A stretch of DNA of 64,000 nt from Psychroserpens sp. NJDZ02 (GTDB lineage Bacteria; Bacteroidota; Bacteroidia; Flavobacteriales; Flavobacteriaceae): contig NZ_CP039451.1 in NCBI RefSeq assembly GCF_004843725.1, forward strand, positions 990,501 through 1,054,500, written 5' to 3'. The position numbers were made by a program, and so were the translations under genes. Shown piece by piece: positions 1 to 7,988 of this stretch. The stretch's first letter is position 1. Each line of letters begins with the position of its first letter. A model generated the notes under the pieces. It was not told the origin of the DNA and ran no database searches. It saw only the letters and a list, made by a program, of their open reading frames with translations.

Positions 1-2
1 AC

Positions 3-374
3 GGAATTAACGAATACAACCTAAGTCAAGTGCCTGCGCTTTCTGACATTTGGACCCGTTTAGAGTTTGTTGTAAAAGACAAAGATGGTCTAGAAATAGG
101 AGGTGTTTTAGCAGGAATCGGGTATTGGAATGGACTTGAAATAAAGATTTTGTGGGTAAGAGAAGGGTATAGGAAAAAAGGAATCGGAACTCATATTTTA
201 CAACATGTTGAAACAGTAGCAAAAGAAAAAGGTGCTACGACAGCTATACTAGACACGTTTGACTTTCAGGCCGAAAAATTTTATCTTAACAATGGATACA
301 TTGCTATTGGCGAAATGAAAAATTTCCCAAAAGGACACAGACGCATTTACTTCTCAAAAGATTTAACAAAATAG
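3..374 (+). CDS. GNAT family N-acetyltransferase, 5' truncated by window edge
   Basis: The frame is open to the first base of the window, so the true start lies upstream; the GTG at position 30 is internal. The visible 123 residues carry the acetyl-CoA binding signature of GNAT enzymes: VREGYRKKGIGTHIL matches the R/Q-x-x-G-x-G/A loop, followed by the C-terminal strand pair (residues ILDTFDFQAEKFYLNNGY) typical of the fold. The family transfers acetyl from acetyl-CoA to an amine. The substrate cannot be read from this fragment. A strong hairpin follows the stop codon, so it probably ends a transcript. Confidence 0.85.
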   Translation, partial: GINEYNLSQVPALSDIWTRLEFVVKDKDGLEIGGVLAGIGYWNGLEIKILWVREGYRKKGIGTHILQHVETVAKEKGATTAILDTFDFQAEKFYLNNGYIAIGEMKNFPKGHRRIYFSKDLTK

Positions 375-386
375 TTTTCTAAATTA

Positions 387-418
387 TTATTTCGAGAACA
401 ACCTTGTTCTTGAAATAA
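387..418 (+). terminator. 15-bp hairpin after GNAT gene
   Basis: Arms 387-401 and 404-418 pair over 15 bases with one G-T wobble and a 2-base CC loop (TTATTTC...GAAATAA outer part). It lies 13 bases after the GNAT stop. No clear U-tract follows on the plus strand, so it may be a 3'-end stabilising or factor-assisted structure rather than a classical intrinsic terminator. Confidence 0.5.
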
Positions 419-580
419 CGACCCTACTAGAACGTTTAAAAATTAGACTTAAAACGGTACAATATTTATAAATCTCTCGCATTATAAACTAGGTAATTGC
501 AATAAAATAAATTTGACTGTATTAACGATATTTTCAATCTAGAAGATTTTTAAATTGAAATTTATTTAGAAATAAAACGA

Positions 581-611
581 ATACCATTCAAACTAACATA
601 AACAATGGTAT
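581..611. promoter_or_regulatory. 8-bp inverted repeat ahead of the 74-aa gene
   Basis: ATACCATT at 581-588 is repeated in inverted orientation as AATGGTAT at 604-611, ending 22 bases before the start of the small gene at 634. The position suits an operator or leader hairpin. The rest of the 259-base gap (375-633) shows no gene. Confidence 0.25.
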
Positions 612-633
612 ATTACAATTATAAAATTATATT

Positions 634-858
634 ATGAAAATAAATTTATTATCCTGTGACGCTCAAAGACCAGATAGGAGAGCTATATCCAAATGCATTG
701 TTGAGATTTCTTTAAGTGTTAGCGATTCTTTAGCAAACGAACTTACAGATATCTTATTAGAAGGTGACGCAGTAGATATTGAACTAAATGATAAAAATTC
801 TGGTTCAGCATTAAGAGCTTTACGAAAACTAGATATTGATTACGAAATTATAGACTAA
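634..858 (+). CDS. Small acidic protein, possible L7/L12 C-terminal-like fold
   Basis: This is a 74-residue product with an ATG start and a clean stop, standing alone between two gaps. There is no signal peptide or membrane segment. From about residue 17 the pattern resembles the C-terminal domain of ribosomal protein L7/L12: strand, helix SLANELTDILLEG, strand VDIEL, helix ALRALRKL, strand DYEII. This is a visual resemblance only. Flavobacteria do carry stand-alone small proteins of this type, whose role is unknown to me. It should be read as a hypothetical protein; the gene call itself rests on its codon pattern and isolated, unshadowed position. Confidence 0.6.
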   Translation: MKINLLSCDAQRPDRRAISKCIVEISLSVSDSLANELTDILLEGDAVDIELNDKNSGSALRALRKLDIDYEIID

Positions 859-1043
859 ACTAGTTTTACCGATTGTCGGCATACTCCATTTCCAACATAC
901 CCTAGTGTTATTTCTACGTTAATGAAGTTTCTAATATTGGTCTTTATAGAAAATTCTACTAACTTCGTGTCACATTTAAATGAGACATAACTCAAAACAG
1001 TCTTCTTTAAAAGTTATATCAAAATTATAGATTATAAAAACAT

Positions 1044-1763
1044 ATGGAACACTTAAAAAACAAAAAAGCCATCATTACTGGTGGTGGTAGAGGTTTAGGG
1101 AAAGCAACTGCTATTGCTTTTGCTAAAGAAGGTATTGACGTTGCCATCACAGGTAGAAATGAAGCGGTATTAAAAGCAACGGTTGCAGAATTAAGAGTCT
1201 TTGGTGTTAACGCTATTTACTCCGTCTTTGATGTTAGTAATTACGAAGAAGTAAAACGTAGCATTAAAACAATAGTAGAGACTTTAGGTACAGTTGATAT
1301 TTTAGTAAACAATGCTGGTATTGCAGCTTTCGGAACTTTTAACGAGATGGAAGTTAGCCAATGGTCTCAAATTATCCAAACTAATGTTATGGGTATGTAT
1401 TATGTAACCAAAGAGGTTTTACCACATTTAATTAATAAAAACGAGGGTGATATTATTAACGTATCCTCTACTGCAGGATTATCTGGAAACGCAAGTACTT
1501 CGGCTTATTCAGCTTCAAAATTTGCTGTTATTGGTCTTTCTGAATCTTTAATGAAAGAGGTTAGAAAAAACAACATTAGAGTGTGTACCTTAACACCAAG
1601 TACTATAGCTTCTGATATGTCCATCGATTTAGGTATTGCAGATAAAGATTCTGAAGACAGTGTCTTACAACCTGAAGACTTCGCAGAGTTAGTTGTTGCT
1701 GGTTTAAAACTACCTAGAAGAGCTATGCTTAAAAGCGCAGCGTTGTGGTCTACAAACCCTTAA
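1044..1763 (+). CDS. Short-chain dehydrogenase/reductase, FabG-like
   Basis: The 239-aa product has the full classical SDR set: the nucleotide-binding TGGGRGLG at residues 12-19, NNAG at 89-92, N114, and the catalytic triad S142, Y155, K159 (YSASK). The family reduces or oxidises keto/hydroxy substrates with NAD(P)H. It resembles 3-oxoacyl-ACP reductase (FabG), but it is a lone gene with no fatty-acid genes nearby, so the substrate is open. It starts with ATG soon after an A-rich leader. Its stop overlaps the convergent permease gene by 4 bases. Confidence 0.9.
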   Translation: MEHLKNKKAIITGGGRGLGKATAIAFAKEGIDVAITGRNEAVLKATVAELRVFGVNAIYSVFDVSNYEEVKRSIKTIVETLGTVDILVNNAGIAAFGTFNEMEVSQWSQIIQTNVMGMYYVTKEVLPHLINKNEGDIINVSSTAGLSGNASTSAYSASKFAVIGLSESLMKEVRKNNIRVCTLTPSTIASDMSIDLGIADKDSEDSVLQPEDFAELVVAGLKLPRRAMLKSAALWSTNP

Positions 1764-2854
1764 TTTTTAACATCTAAAGCGTCGCGTAACGCATTTCCAA
1801 TAAGCATAAAGGCCATTACTAAAAACATAATACATAAGCCTGGTAAAACCGCTAAATAAGGTTTTCCTAGGATTATGTAGTTGTAATGGTCTTTTATCAT
1901 AGCGCCCCAACTAGCCATAGGTGGTTGCGCTCCAATTCCTAAAAAACTAAGTCCAGACTCTATTAATATCGCTGCTGCAAAATTTGCTGCACAAATAACA
2001 ATAACTGGTGCCATAATATTGGGCAAGATGTGTTTAGTAATAATCCTATAATCTTTAAACCCTAAAGCACGTGCAGCTGTTACATATTGCATTTGTTTAG
2101 CGCTTATCAACTGCCCTCTCACGACTCTAGCTACTTCTACCCACATGGTAAGTCCGACTGCAATAAACACTTGCCAGAACCCCTTCCCTAAAGCTAAAGT
2201 GATTGCTATAACTAATAACAAAGTTGGGATAGACCAAGTCACGTTTATAATCCACATAACAAAAGCATCTACTTTACCGCCATAATAACCGGCAACACTT
2301 CCCATAAATATTCCGATAACCAAAGAAATAAATACGGCTACAAACCCTATAAAAAAAGAAATACGCGCCCCCACTAATAAGCGACTAAGTAAGTCACGTC
2401 CATATTTATCAGTTCCTAAATAAAACGTTACCGTTTTTATGTATTGTTTAGCTGAGTTTTGCACGATAAAATCCGCATCAATTGTTTTAGTAACACCTTC
2501 CAACCCATCGGAAGCATATGCTGTATACGTAAGTTGGTTACCCTTTATATTGAAAATAGATATAGGAATTTCGGTATCCGTATTTTTTGTTCCAAAGAAT
2601 AATTTATCAAAAACGGATTGCTGATTCTTTATCTGAGAAGGAATAGTCAACATATCCACAGTAAATCCTGGCGATTTAGAATGAATAGAAACATGCATTT
2701 GATTCGCATTTTGCGAATTATCTGGCGCAAAGACATAAGCAAACACCGAGATTATCCCAACAACACCAATAAAACATAAACTAAAAACGCCCCAAAAGTT
2801 TTTTTTAAACTTTTGAAGCGCTATTTGTGATAATGAATTTGTTTTAGTCACCAT
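1760..2854 (-). CDS. ABC transporter permease, OppC/DppC family
   Basis: This is a 364-aa inner-membrane permease of the peptide/nickel (Opp/Dpp) class. An N-terminal OppC-type segment with one membrane helix (about residues 18-43) is followed by an unusually long periplasmic stretch (about 45-160), then five hydrophobic helices with the EAA loop (VTAARALGFKDYRIITKHILPN) that docks on the ATPase. Known OppC proteins are about 300 aa, so the periplasmic loop is enlarged. No OppB, OppA or ATPase gene is adjacent. It lies downstream of prc on the same strand with a 38-base gap and may be co-transcribed. Confidence 0.85.
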   Translation of the reverse strand: MVTKTNSLSQIALQKFKKNFWGVFSLCFIGVVGIISVFAYVFAPDNSQNANQMHVSIHSKSPGFTVDMLTIPSQIKNQQSVFDKLFFGTKNTDTEIPISIFNIKGNQLTYTAYASDGLEGVTKTIDADFIVQNSAKQYIKTVTFYLGTDKYGRDLLSRLLVGARISFFIGFVAVFISLVIGIFMGSVAGYYGGKVDAFVMWIINVTWSIPTLLLVIAITLALGKGFWQVFIAVGLTMWVEVARVVRGQLISAKQMQYVTAARALGFKDYRIITKHILPNIMAPVIVICAANFAAAILIESGLSFLGIGAQPPMASWGAMIKDHYNYIILGKPYLAVLPGLCIMFLVMAFMLIGNALRDALDVKN

Positions 2855-2868
2855 TAAATTTTAACACC

Positions 2869-2889
2869 CTATTATCCTAAAGATAATAG
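2869..2889 (-). terminator. Hairpin between prc and the permease gene
   Basis: CTATTATC and GATAATAG form an 8-bp stem with a 5-base loop in the 38-base gap. On the minus strand it lies just after the prc stop and is followed by a weak AT-rich tract, so it might attenuate read-through into the permease rather than fully stop it. Confidence 0.35.
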
Positions 2890-2892
2890 ACC

Positions 2893-5049
2893 TTAGTTTC
2901 TTATGGTTGCTAATTTATTAATCTCGTAAGTCATTTTTAAGTCGTTTAAAACATTAAGAGCTTCTTCAACATAAACATCCTTACTTAAATTTTCATGCCA
3001 TCTATTTCGTTTATCACGTAAAGTCGTGTCTTGCGTAAATAATTTTTGCTCGTATGGTAACGACTCGAAAGTCAAGTTAGTTTTGTAATCCGAAATAGCT
3101 TCAAACTGCTTAGCTTCTTCTTCGTTTAACTTTAACTTTGACTTATATTTTGTATAATTTAACGAGTAACTATTGTCGTCCATTTTTGATTTGGCCCATT
3201 TAGCACTATTTTCAATAAGCTTTAGCTGTTCGTTATTCTCCATACGCCTTTTACTGTTAGCGATAGTCGTATTATAATCAAAATAACTATTCCAAACTTC
3301 ATACTCTACAGGTGTAATTTTATCCCAAGCTAATGGATTTTCTTGATCACGTTCTCCAATATCAATAAAACTATAGCGATCCGGAACAACCACATCACTT
3401 TTAACACCTTCTAATTGTGTTGAGCCACCGTTAATACGATAGAACTTTTGACGTGTTAATTTTAAAGCTCCTAAATCTCCATGAGAACTGTTACGAACCA
3501 TACGGTTTAAATCCAATACATTCTGTACTGTTCCTTTACCATAAGTTTGTTTACTACCTATTATTATAGCTCGCTTGTAATCTTGCATTGCTGCAGCTAA
3601 AATTTCTGAAGCAGAAGCCGACAACTCGTTAACCATTATAACTAAAGGTCCATCCCAACTAATCGATTTGTCTTCGTCACTTAAAACTTCTTTTGGTTCG
3701 CCAGTAGATCTTACCTGTACAATTGGACCATCTTTAATAAATAAACCAGCCATATCAACAACAGTTCTTAACGAGCCACCTCCGTTATTACGTAGATCCA
3801 ATACTAACCCTTCAATACCCTGCTCTTTTAAACGTTCGATTTCTAATTTAATATCTGAAGAGGCATTTCTGCTATTGTAATCTTCAAAATCCACATAAAA
3901 TTTAGGCAGATTAATTACGCCATAATTTATACCTTCTTTTTTTACTATAGACGATTTTGCATACGTTTCTTCTAACTCTACAATGTCCCTTGTAATTGCA
4001 ATATCCTCGAATGATCCGTCTACTTTTTTCATTGTCAAAATAACCTTAGACCCTTTAGGTCCTTTAATTAATTTGATAGCATCATCAATACGCATCCCAA
4101 CAACGCTAATAGCTTCCTTTTCTTTATCCTGACGTACTTTTACAATAACATCTCCAACTTCAATCTTACCATCTCTCCAAGCTGGACCTCCTGAAATTAA
4201 TTCGACTATTTTAATGTAGTCCATTTTCTTTTGTAAACGTGCTCCAATCCCTTCTAACTTCCCAGACATTTGCTGGTCAAAACGATCTTTATCTGTAGGT
4301 GCCATGTAAGACGTATGTGGATCAAACTCTTCTACTATAGTATTAACATACATAGCAAACCAATCCTCACGCTCCATATCTTCTATATAATCCGTAAAAT
4401 AATTATCTAAAGTTTTTAAAGTTTCAGTTCGGGCTTCCACCTCTAGTTCTATTAAAGATTTTTCAACGATTGGCTCTGACACCTCTTCCGTATCTTCTCC
4501 TTCTGTTTTAGAATCTCCATTCTGTTGATCAATTAACATATCATAACCAGAAAGTGTGTTAAACTTTAATTGCTGCCTCCAACGTTCTTTCAAAGCTTTT
4601 TTACTTTTTGTATACGTTAAGGTTTCATAATCTGTATTATAATCTTCATCTTCATAAAAATCAAAAGGCTTTTCTAAAATACTTCTATAATATACTTTTG
4701 CATCATTCTGACGTTGAATTAAGCGCTGATAAACCGTATTAAAAAAAGAAATATCTGAAGCTCTCAATTGATCATCAATTTGCGTTTCAAACTTTTTAAA
4801 TTCGTCAATATCTGATTGTAAGAAATAACGTTTTAACGGATCTACTAATTCTAGATAGTCCGAGTAGATTTCTTTAGAAAAGGAATCGTTTAATTCTTTT
4901 GGCTCAAAATGCAACTGGTCTAAAGCTAAAGTAATAATCTGAATTAATAATTTATCCTTATCTGGATCATCATCTACTTTTGCAGTAAAACTGCAAGAAC
5001 CAAATGCTAATAGTAACACTAGTAATATTATATTGTATTTCCTTTTCAT
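2893..5049 (-). CDS. prc: Carboxy-terminal (tail-specific) processing protease Prc
   Basis: This 718-aa periplasmic S41 protease cleaves substrates from their C-terminal tails. Domains run in order: a lipoprotein-type signal with Cys19 (LAFGSC), an N-terminal helical region, PDZ (about residues 265-350), the S41 core, and the long C-terminal domain typical of the Prc/Tsp branch. By alignment with E. coli Prc, the catalytic pair is S479 (in SASASE) and K505 (in TYGKG). The length is near the E. coli enzyme (about 680 aa). The predicted lipid anchor would hold it at a membrane, unlike soluble E. coli Prc. It is divergent from surE across a 155-base gap. Confidence 0.95.
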   Translation of the reverse strand: MKRKYNIILLVLLLAFGSCSFTAKVDDDPDKDKLLIQIITLALDQLHFEPKELNDSFSKEIYSDYLELVDPLKRYFLQSDIDEFKKFETQIDDQLRASDISFFNTVYQRLIQRQNDAKVYYRSILEKPFDFYEDEDYNTDYETLTYTKSKKALKERWRQQLKFNTLSGYDMLIDQQNGDSKTEGEDTEEVSEPIVEKSLIELEVEARTETLKTLDNYFTDYIEDMEREDWFAMYVNTIVEEFDPHTSYMAPTDKDRFDQQMSGKLEGIGARLQKKMDYIKIVELISGGPAWRDGKIEVGDVIVKVRQDKEKEAISVVGMRIDDAIKLIKGPKGSKVILTMKKVDGSFEDIAITRDIVELEETYAKSSIVKKEGINYGVINLPKFYVDFEDYNSRNASSDIKLEIERLKEQGIEGLVLDLRNNGGGSLRTVVDMAGLFIKDGPIVQVRSTGEPKEVLSDEDKSISWDGPLVIMVNELSASASEILAAAMQDYKRAIIIGSKQTYGKGTVQNVLDLNRMVRNSSHGDLGALKLTRQKFYRINGGSTQLEGVKSDVVVPDRYSFIDIGERDQENPLAWDKITPVEYEVWNSYFDYNTTIANSKRRMENNEQLKLIENSAKWAKSKMDDNSYSLNYTKYKSKLKLNEEEAKQFEAISDYKTNLTFESLPYEQKLFTQDTTLRDKRNRWHENLSKDVYVEEALNVLNDLKMTYEINKLATIRN

Positions 5050-5147
5050 CTGTTCTTTTTAAATTTTACAAGAAATTTCTACTAAAGTAAAGAAAAAACC
5101 ATGCCAATAAAACCTAAAGCAGATAATTTTTTGTTAAACTGAATAAA

Positions 5148-5180
5148 TTGAGCAGTTACAAGGGATTTTATGTATTTTAG
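5148..5180 (+). promoter_or_regulatory. Candidate Bacteroidetes promoter for surE
   Basis: TTG at 5148-5150, a 22-base spacer, then TATTTTAG at 5173-5180 approximates the Bacteroidetes consensus TTG...TANNTTTG with one mismatch in the -7 box. The predicted transcript start would lie about 18 bases ahead of the surE ATG. Confidence 0.4.
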
Positions 5181-5204
5181 CTCAGTCAAATAAACACCCT
5201 TTTT

Positions 5205-5981
5205 ATGAGTAAAAAACCACTGATTTTAGTTACCAATGATGATGGCATAACTGCACCAGGAATTTTAACTTTAATTAAAGTTATGGAAACCCTTGGAGAT
5301 GTGGTTGTTGTAGCACCCGACAGCCCGCAAAGTGGAATGGGCCATGCAATTACCCTAAATAATGTCTTGCATTTAGATAAGGTTTCTAAAAAAGGTGACA
5401 AAACGGTACAATATAGTTGCTCTGGTACACCAGCAGACTGCGTTAAAATTGCGGTTAACCAAGTGTTAGATAGGCGCCCCGATCTTTGTGTCTCCGGAAT
5501 TAATCATGGATCTAACAGTTCTATAAATGTGATTTATTCTGGAACTATGAGTGCTGCTATCGAGGCTGGAATAGAAGGTATACCTGCTATTGGGTTTTCT
5601 TTATTAAATTATAGTTGGGATGCAGATTTTGAAGCCTCAGAGAAATACATTAAACAAATTGCAGAAAATGCATTGACTAATGGCATTGCTGAAGGCATCA
5701 TTTTAAACGTTAATATTCCCGATCTAAAAGAAAAAGACTTAAAAGGGATTAAAATTTGTAGACAAGCAAAAGCAAATTGGAAAGAAAAATTTGACAAACG
5801 AAAAACACCTCAAGGTAGAGATTATTATTGGCTAACTGGAGAATTTGTTAATTACGATAAAGGCACTGATACAGATGAGTTTGCCCTAGAGCAAGGTTAT
5901 ATATCTGTAGTTCCTGTGCAATACGATTTAACTGCACACCATTACATGCAACAATTAAACACATGGTCATTTGAACAATAA
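5205..5981 (+). CDS. surE: 5'/3'-nucleotidase SurE
   Basis: This 258-aa enzyme removes phosphate from nucleoside monophosphates using a divalent metal. The N-terminal TNDDG (residues 10-14) provides the paired aspartates that bind metal. Further family marks are SGTPADCV, the metal-binding asparagine in GINHGSN, and SGTMSAAIEG-like text. The length matches the family (about 250 aa). It heads a compact plus-strand run with a small membrane protein and lpxB. Confidence 0.95.
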   Translation: MSKKPLILVTNDDGITAPGILTLIKVMETLGDVVVVAPDSPQSGMGHAITLNNVLHLDKVSKKGDKTVQYSCSGTPADCVKIAVNQVLDRRPDLCVSGINHGSNSSINVIYSGTMSAAIEAGIEGIPAIGFSLLNYSWDADFEASEKYIKQIAENALTNGIAEGIILNVNIPDLKEKDLKGIKICRQAKANWKEKFDKRKTPQGRDYYWLTGEFVNYDKGTDTDEFALEQGYISVVPVQYDLTAHHYMQQLNTWSFEQ

Positions 5982-6240
5982 AAAAGACCTTGTAATTGGC
6001 TTTATTTCAGGCATTATTTGCACCTGTGTCGGTGTGTTTTTGTACATTATTATGTTTTCTAAATTGGGAACAAAAGACATTGTAAGCCATGCATTACAGT
6101 TTAAATTTGTAAGTCGTGGCGCTTTACTTAACTTAGGACTATTCTTTTTATTTTTAAATAGAAAACAAGACGAAAAAGCAAAAGGCGTACTAATTGCAAC
6201 CTTAATAATTGGATTAATTTTTATAATAAATAGACTATAA
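5971..6240 (+). CDS. Small three-helix membrane protein between surE and lpxB
   Basis: The 89-aa product starts at a TTG that overlaps the surE end by 11 bases, and its stop is 1 base before lpxB. Three hydrophobic segments are visible (about residues 7-29, 48-62 and 71-88). No known domain is recognised. The tight packing suggests translational coupling with surE and lpxB and a place in envelope biogenesis, but that is inference from context. Confidence 0.75.
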   Translation: MNNKKDLVIGFISGIICTCVGVFLYIIMFSKLGTKDIVSHALQFKFVSRGALLNLGLFFLFLNRKQDEKAKGVLIATLIIGLIFIINRL

Positions 6241-6241
6241 A

Positions 6242-7354
6242 TTGAAATATTATATCATATCTGGCGAAGCTTCTGGAGACTTACATGGATCCAACTTAAT
6301 GAAGGCACTGCAAACACAAGATGTTAATGCAGAGTTTAGGTTTTGGGGTGGCGACCTTATGCAAAGTGTTGGTGGCACTTTAGTAAAACACTATAAAGCA
6401 CTCGCTTTTATGGGTTTTTCTGAAGTTATAATGAACCTAAGAACTATCACTAAAAACCTCTCTTTTTGCAAATCCGATATTGCTAGTTACAATCCTGACG
6501 TTATCATCTTTATCGATTACCCTGGTTTTAATTTACGAATAGCAAAATGGGCCAAACAGAAAAACTTTAAAACTCATTATTACATATCTCCTCAAATTTG
6601 GGCTTGGAAAGAAGGTCGTATAAAAGCCATTAAGCATGATATTGACCAGATGTATGTTATTCTTCCTTTTGAAAAAGATTTTTATGAAAAAAAACATAAT
6701 TACCCGGTTCACTTTGTTGGTCATCCATTAATTGATGCCATTTCTGACAGAACACAGGTTGGTGAGTTTGAGTTTAGACAAGCACATGGTTTAAGCGAAA
6801 AACCAATCATCGCTTTATTACCGGGAAGTAGAAAACAAGAAATTATAAAAATGTTATCCGTAATGCTTAGTGTCGTGGACGACTATCCTGACTATCAATT
6901 TGTAATTGCTGGAGCACCAAGTCAAGATTACGATTTTTATAAAACCTTTATTAAGCAAACTAACGTCCACTTTATTAGCAATAAAACTTACGATTTATTA
7001 AGTTTATCAACTGCTGCCTTAGTAACCTCGGGCACTGCAACTTTAGAAACTGCTTTGTTTAAAGTCCCACAAGTAGTCTGCTACAAAGGAAGTTGGGTAT
7101 CTTACCAAATCGGAAAACGAGTAGTAAACCTTGATTACATTAGTCTTGTCAACTTAATTTTAGATAAGGAATCTGTAACAGAATTAATACAAAATGATTT
7201 TAATACTAAGCGACTTAAAAAAGAATTAGATCGGATTTTAAACGATTATGAACGCACTAAATTCTTTATAGATTATTACGAATTAGAAAAAAAACTAGGC
7301 GGTAAAGGTGCCAGCCAAAATACAGCAAAATTAATTTTTGACTCAATAAAATAG
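6242..7354 (+). CDS. lpxB: Lipid-A-disaccharide synthase LpxB
   Basis: This 370-aa GT19 enzyme joins UDP-2,3-diacylglucosamine and lipid X to make the lipid A disaccharide at the inner membrane. The hallmarks are the N-terminal SGEASGDLHG (residues 7-16), GFSEV, YISPQIWAWKEGR, GHPLID, LLPGSRKQEI and the C-terminal SGTATLE...YK segment. The likely start is TTG at 6242, because no ATG precedes the conserved YYIISGEASGD. It is one of several non-ATG starts in this run. Confidence 0.95.
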   Translation: MKYYIISGEASGDLHGSNLMKALQTQDVNAEFRFWGGDLMQSVGGTLVKHYKALAFMGFSEVIMNLRTITKNLSFCKSDIASYNPDVIIFIDYPGFNLRIAKWAKQKNFKTHYYISPQIWAWKEGRIKAIKHDIDQMYVILPFEKDFYEKKHNYPVHFVGHPLIDAISDRTQVGEFEFRQAHGLSEKPIIALLPGSRKQEIIKMLSVMLSVVDDYPDYQFVIAGAPSQDYDFYKTFIKQTNVHFISNKTYDLLSLSTAALVTSGTATLETALFKVPQVVCYKGSWVSYQIGKRVVNLDYISLVNLILDKESVTELIQNDFNTKRLKKELDRILNDYERTKFFIDYYELEKKLGGKGASQNTAKLIFDSIK

Positions 7355-7364
7355 TAAATTACAA

Positions 7365-7967
7365 ATGAAAAAGATTGCCCTACTCCTGTTAACAACTACA
7401 ATTTTATCTTGTGGAGGTTCTAAAAGTAAACATGTTGTTACCAAAAAATCAGAATCTCATACCGTAAGTCAACCAGAGCCTAAACGCAATAGAAAACGTC
7501 CAACCCGAAATACTAAAAAGACAGAAGAATCAATTATAGGCACTCACTCAGATCCTAGTTACAATACAATACGTGCAGACAACCCTACAATAGCAAACAT
7601 AATAAGTAGCGCCAAAAGTTATGAAGGGGTTAAATATAAGTATGGAGGGACTACGAAAAAAGGTATGGATTGCTCTGGACTGCTGTATACAGCTTTTAAA
7701 ACGGAAGATATTGCCTTACCTAGAACTTCTAGCGCCATGTCCGAACATGGAGACTGGATAGATGTTAAACAAGTAGAAGAAGGTGATTTACTTTTTTTTG
7801 CAACTAGAAAAAATAGCAGAACCATTAATCATGTTGGTTTAGTCACCTCTTCAAGACCTGGTCGTGTTGAGTTTATACACGCCAGCACAAGCAAAGGCGT
7901 CATGACCTCCTTACTGTCAGAACGTTACTGGTACTTTGCTTTTGTACAAGCTAGACGCGTTTTGTAA
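7365..7967 (+). CDS. NlpC/P60 cysteine-peptidase lipoprotein
   Basis: The 200-aa product begins with a lipoprotein signal and lipobox ending at Cys16 (TILSC). A basic, Ser/Thr-rich linker (about residues 20-70) precedes an NlpC/P60 domain with catalytic Cys103 (MDCSGL), His156 (NHVG) and His172 (FIHAS). The family cuts D-Glu/meso-DAP links in peptidoglycan stem peptides. It should sit in the envelope, anchored by lipid. It lies 10 bases after lpxB and 21 bases before comEC in the same run. Confidence 0.92.
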   Translation: MKKIALLLLTTTILSCGGSKSKHVVTKKSESHTVSQPEPKRNRKRPTRNTKKTEESIIGTHSDPSYNTIRADNPTIANIISSAKSYEGVKYKYGGTTKKGMDCSGLLYTAFKTEDIALPRTSSAMSEHGDWIDVKQVEEGDLLFFATRKNSRTINHVGLVTSSRPGRVEFIHASTSKGVMTSLLSERYWYFAFVQARRVL

Positions 7968-7988
7968 GAAATAGTTTATCTTAGGGAA

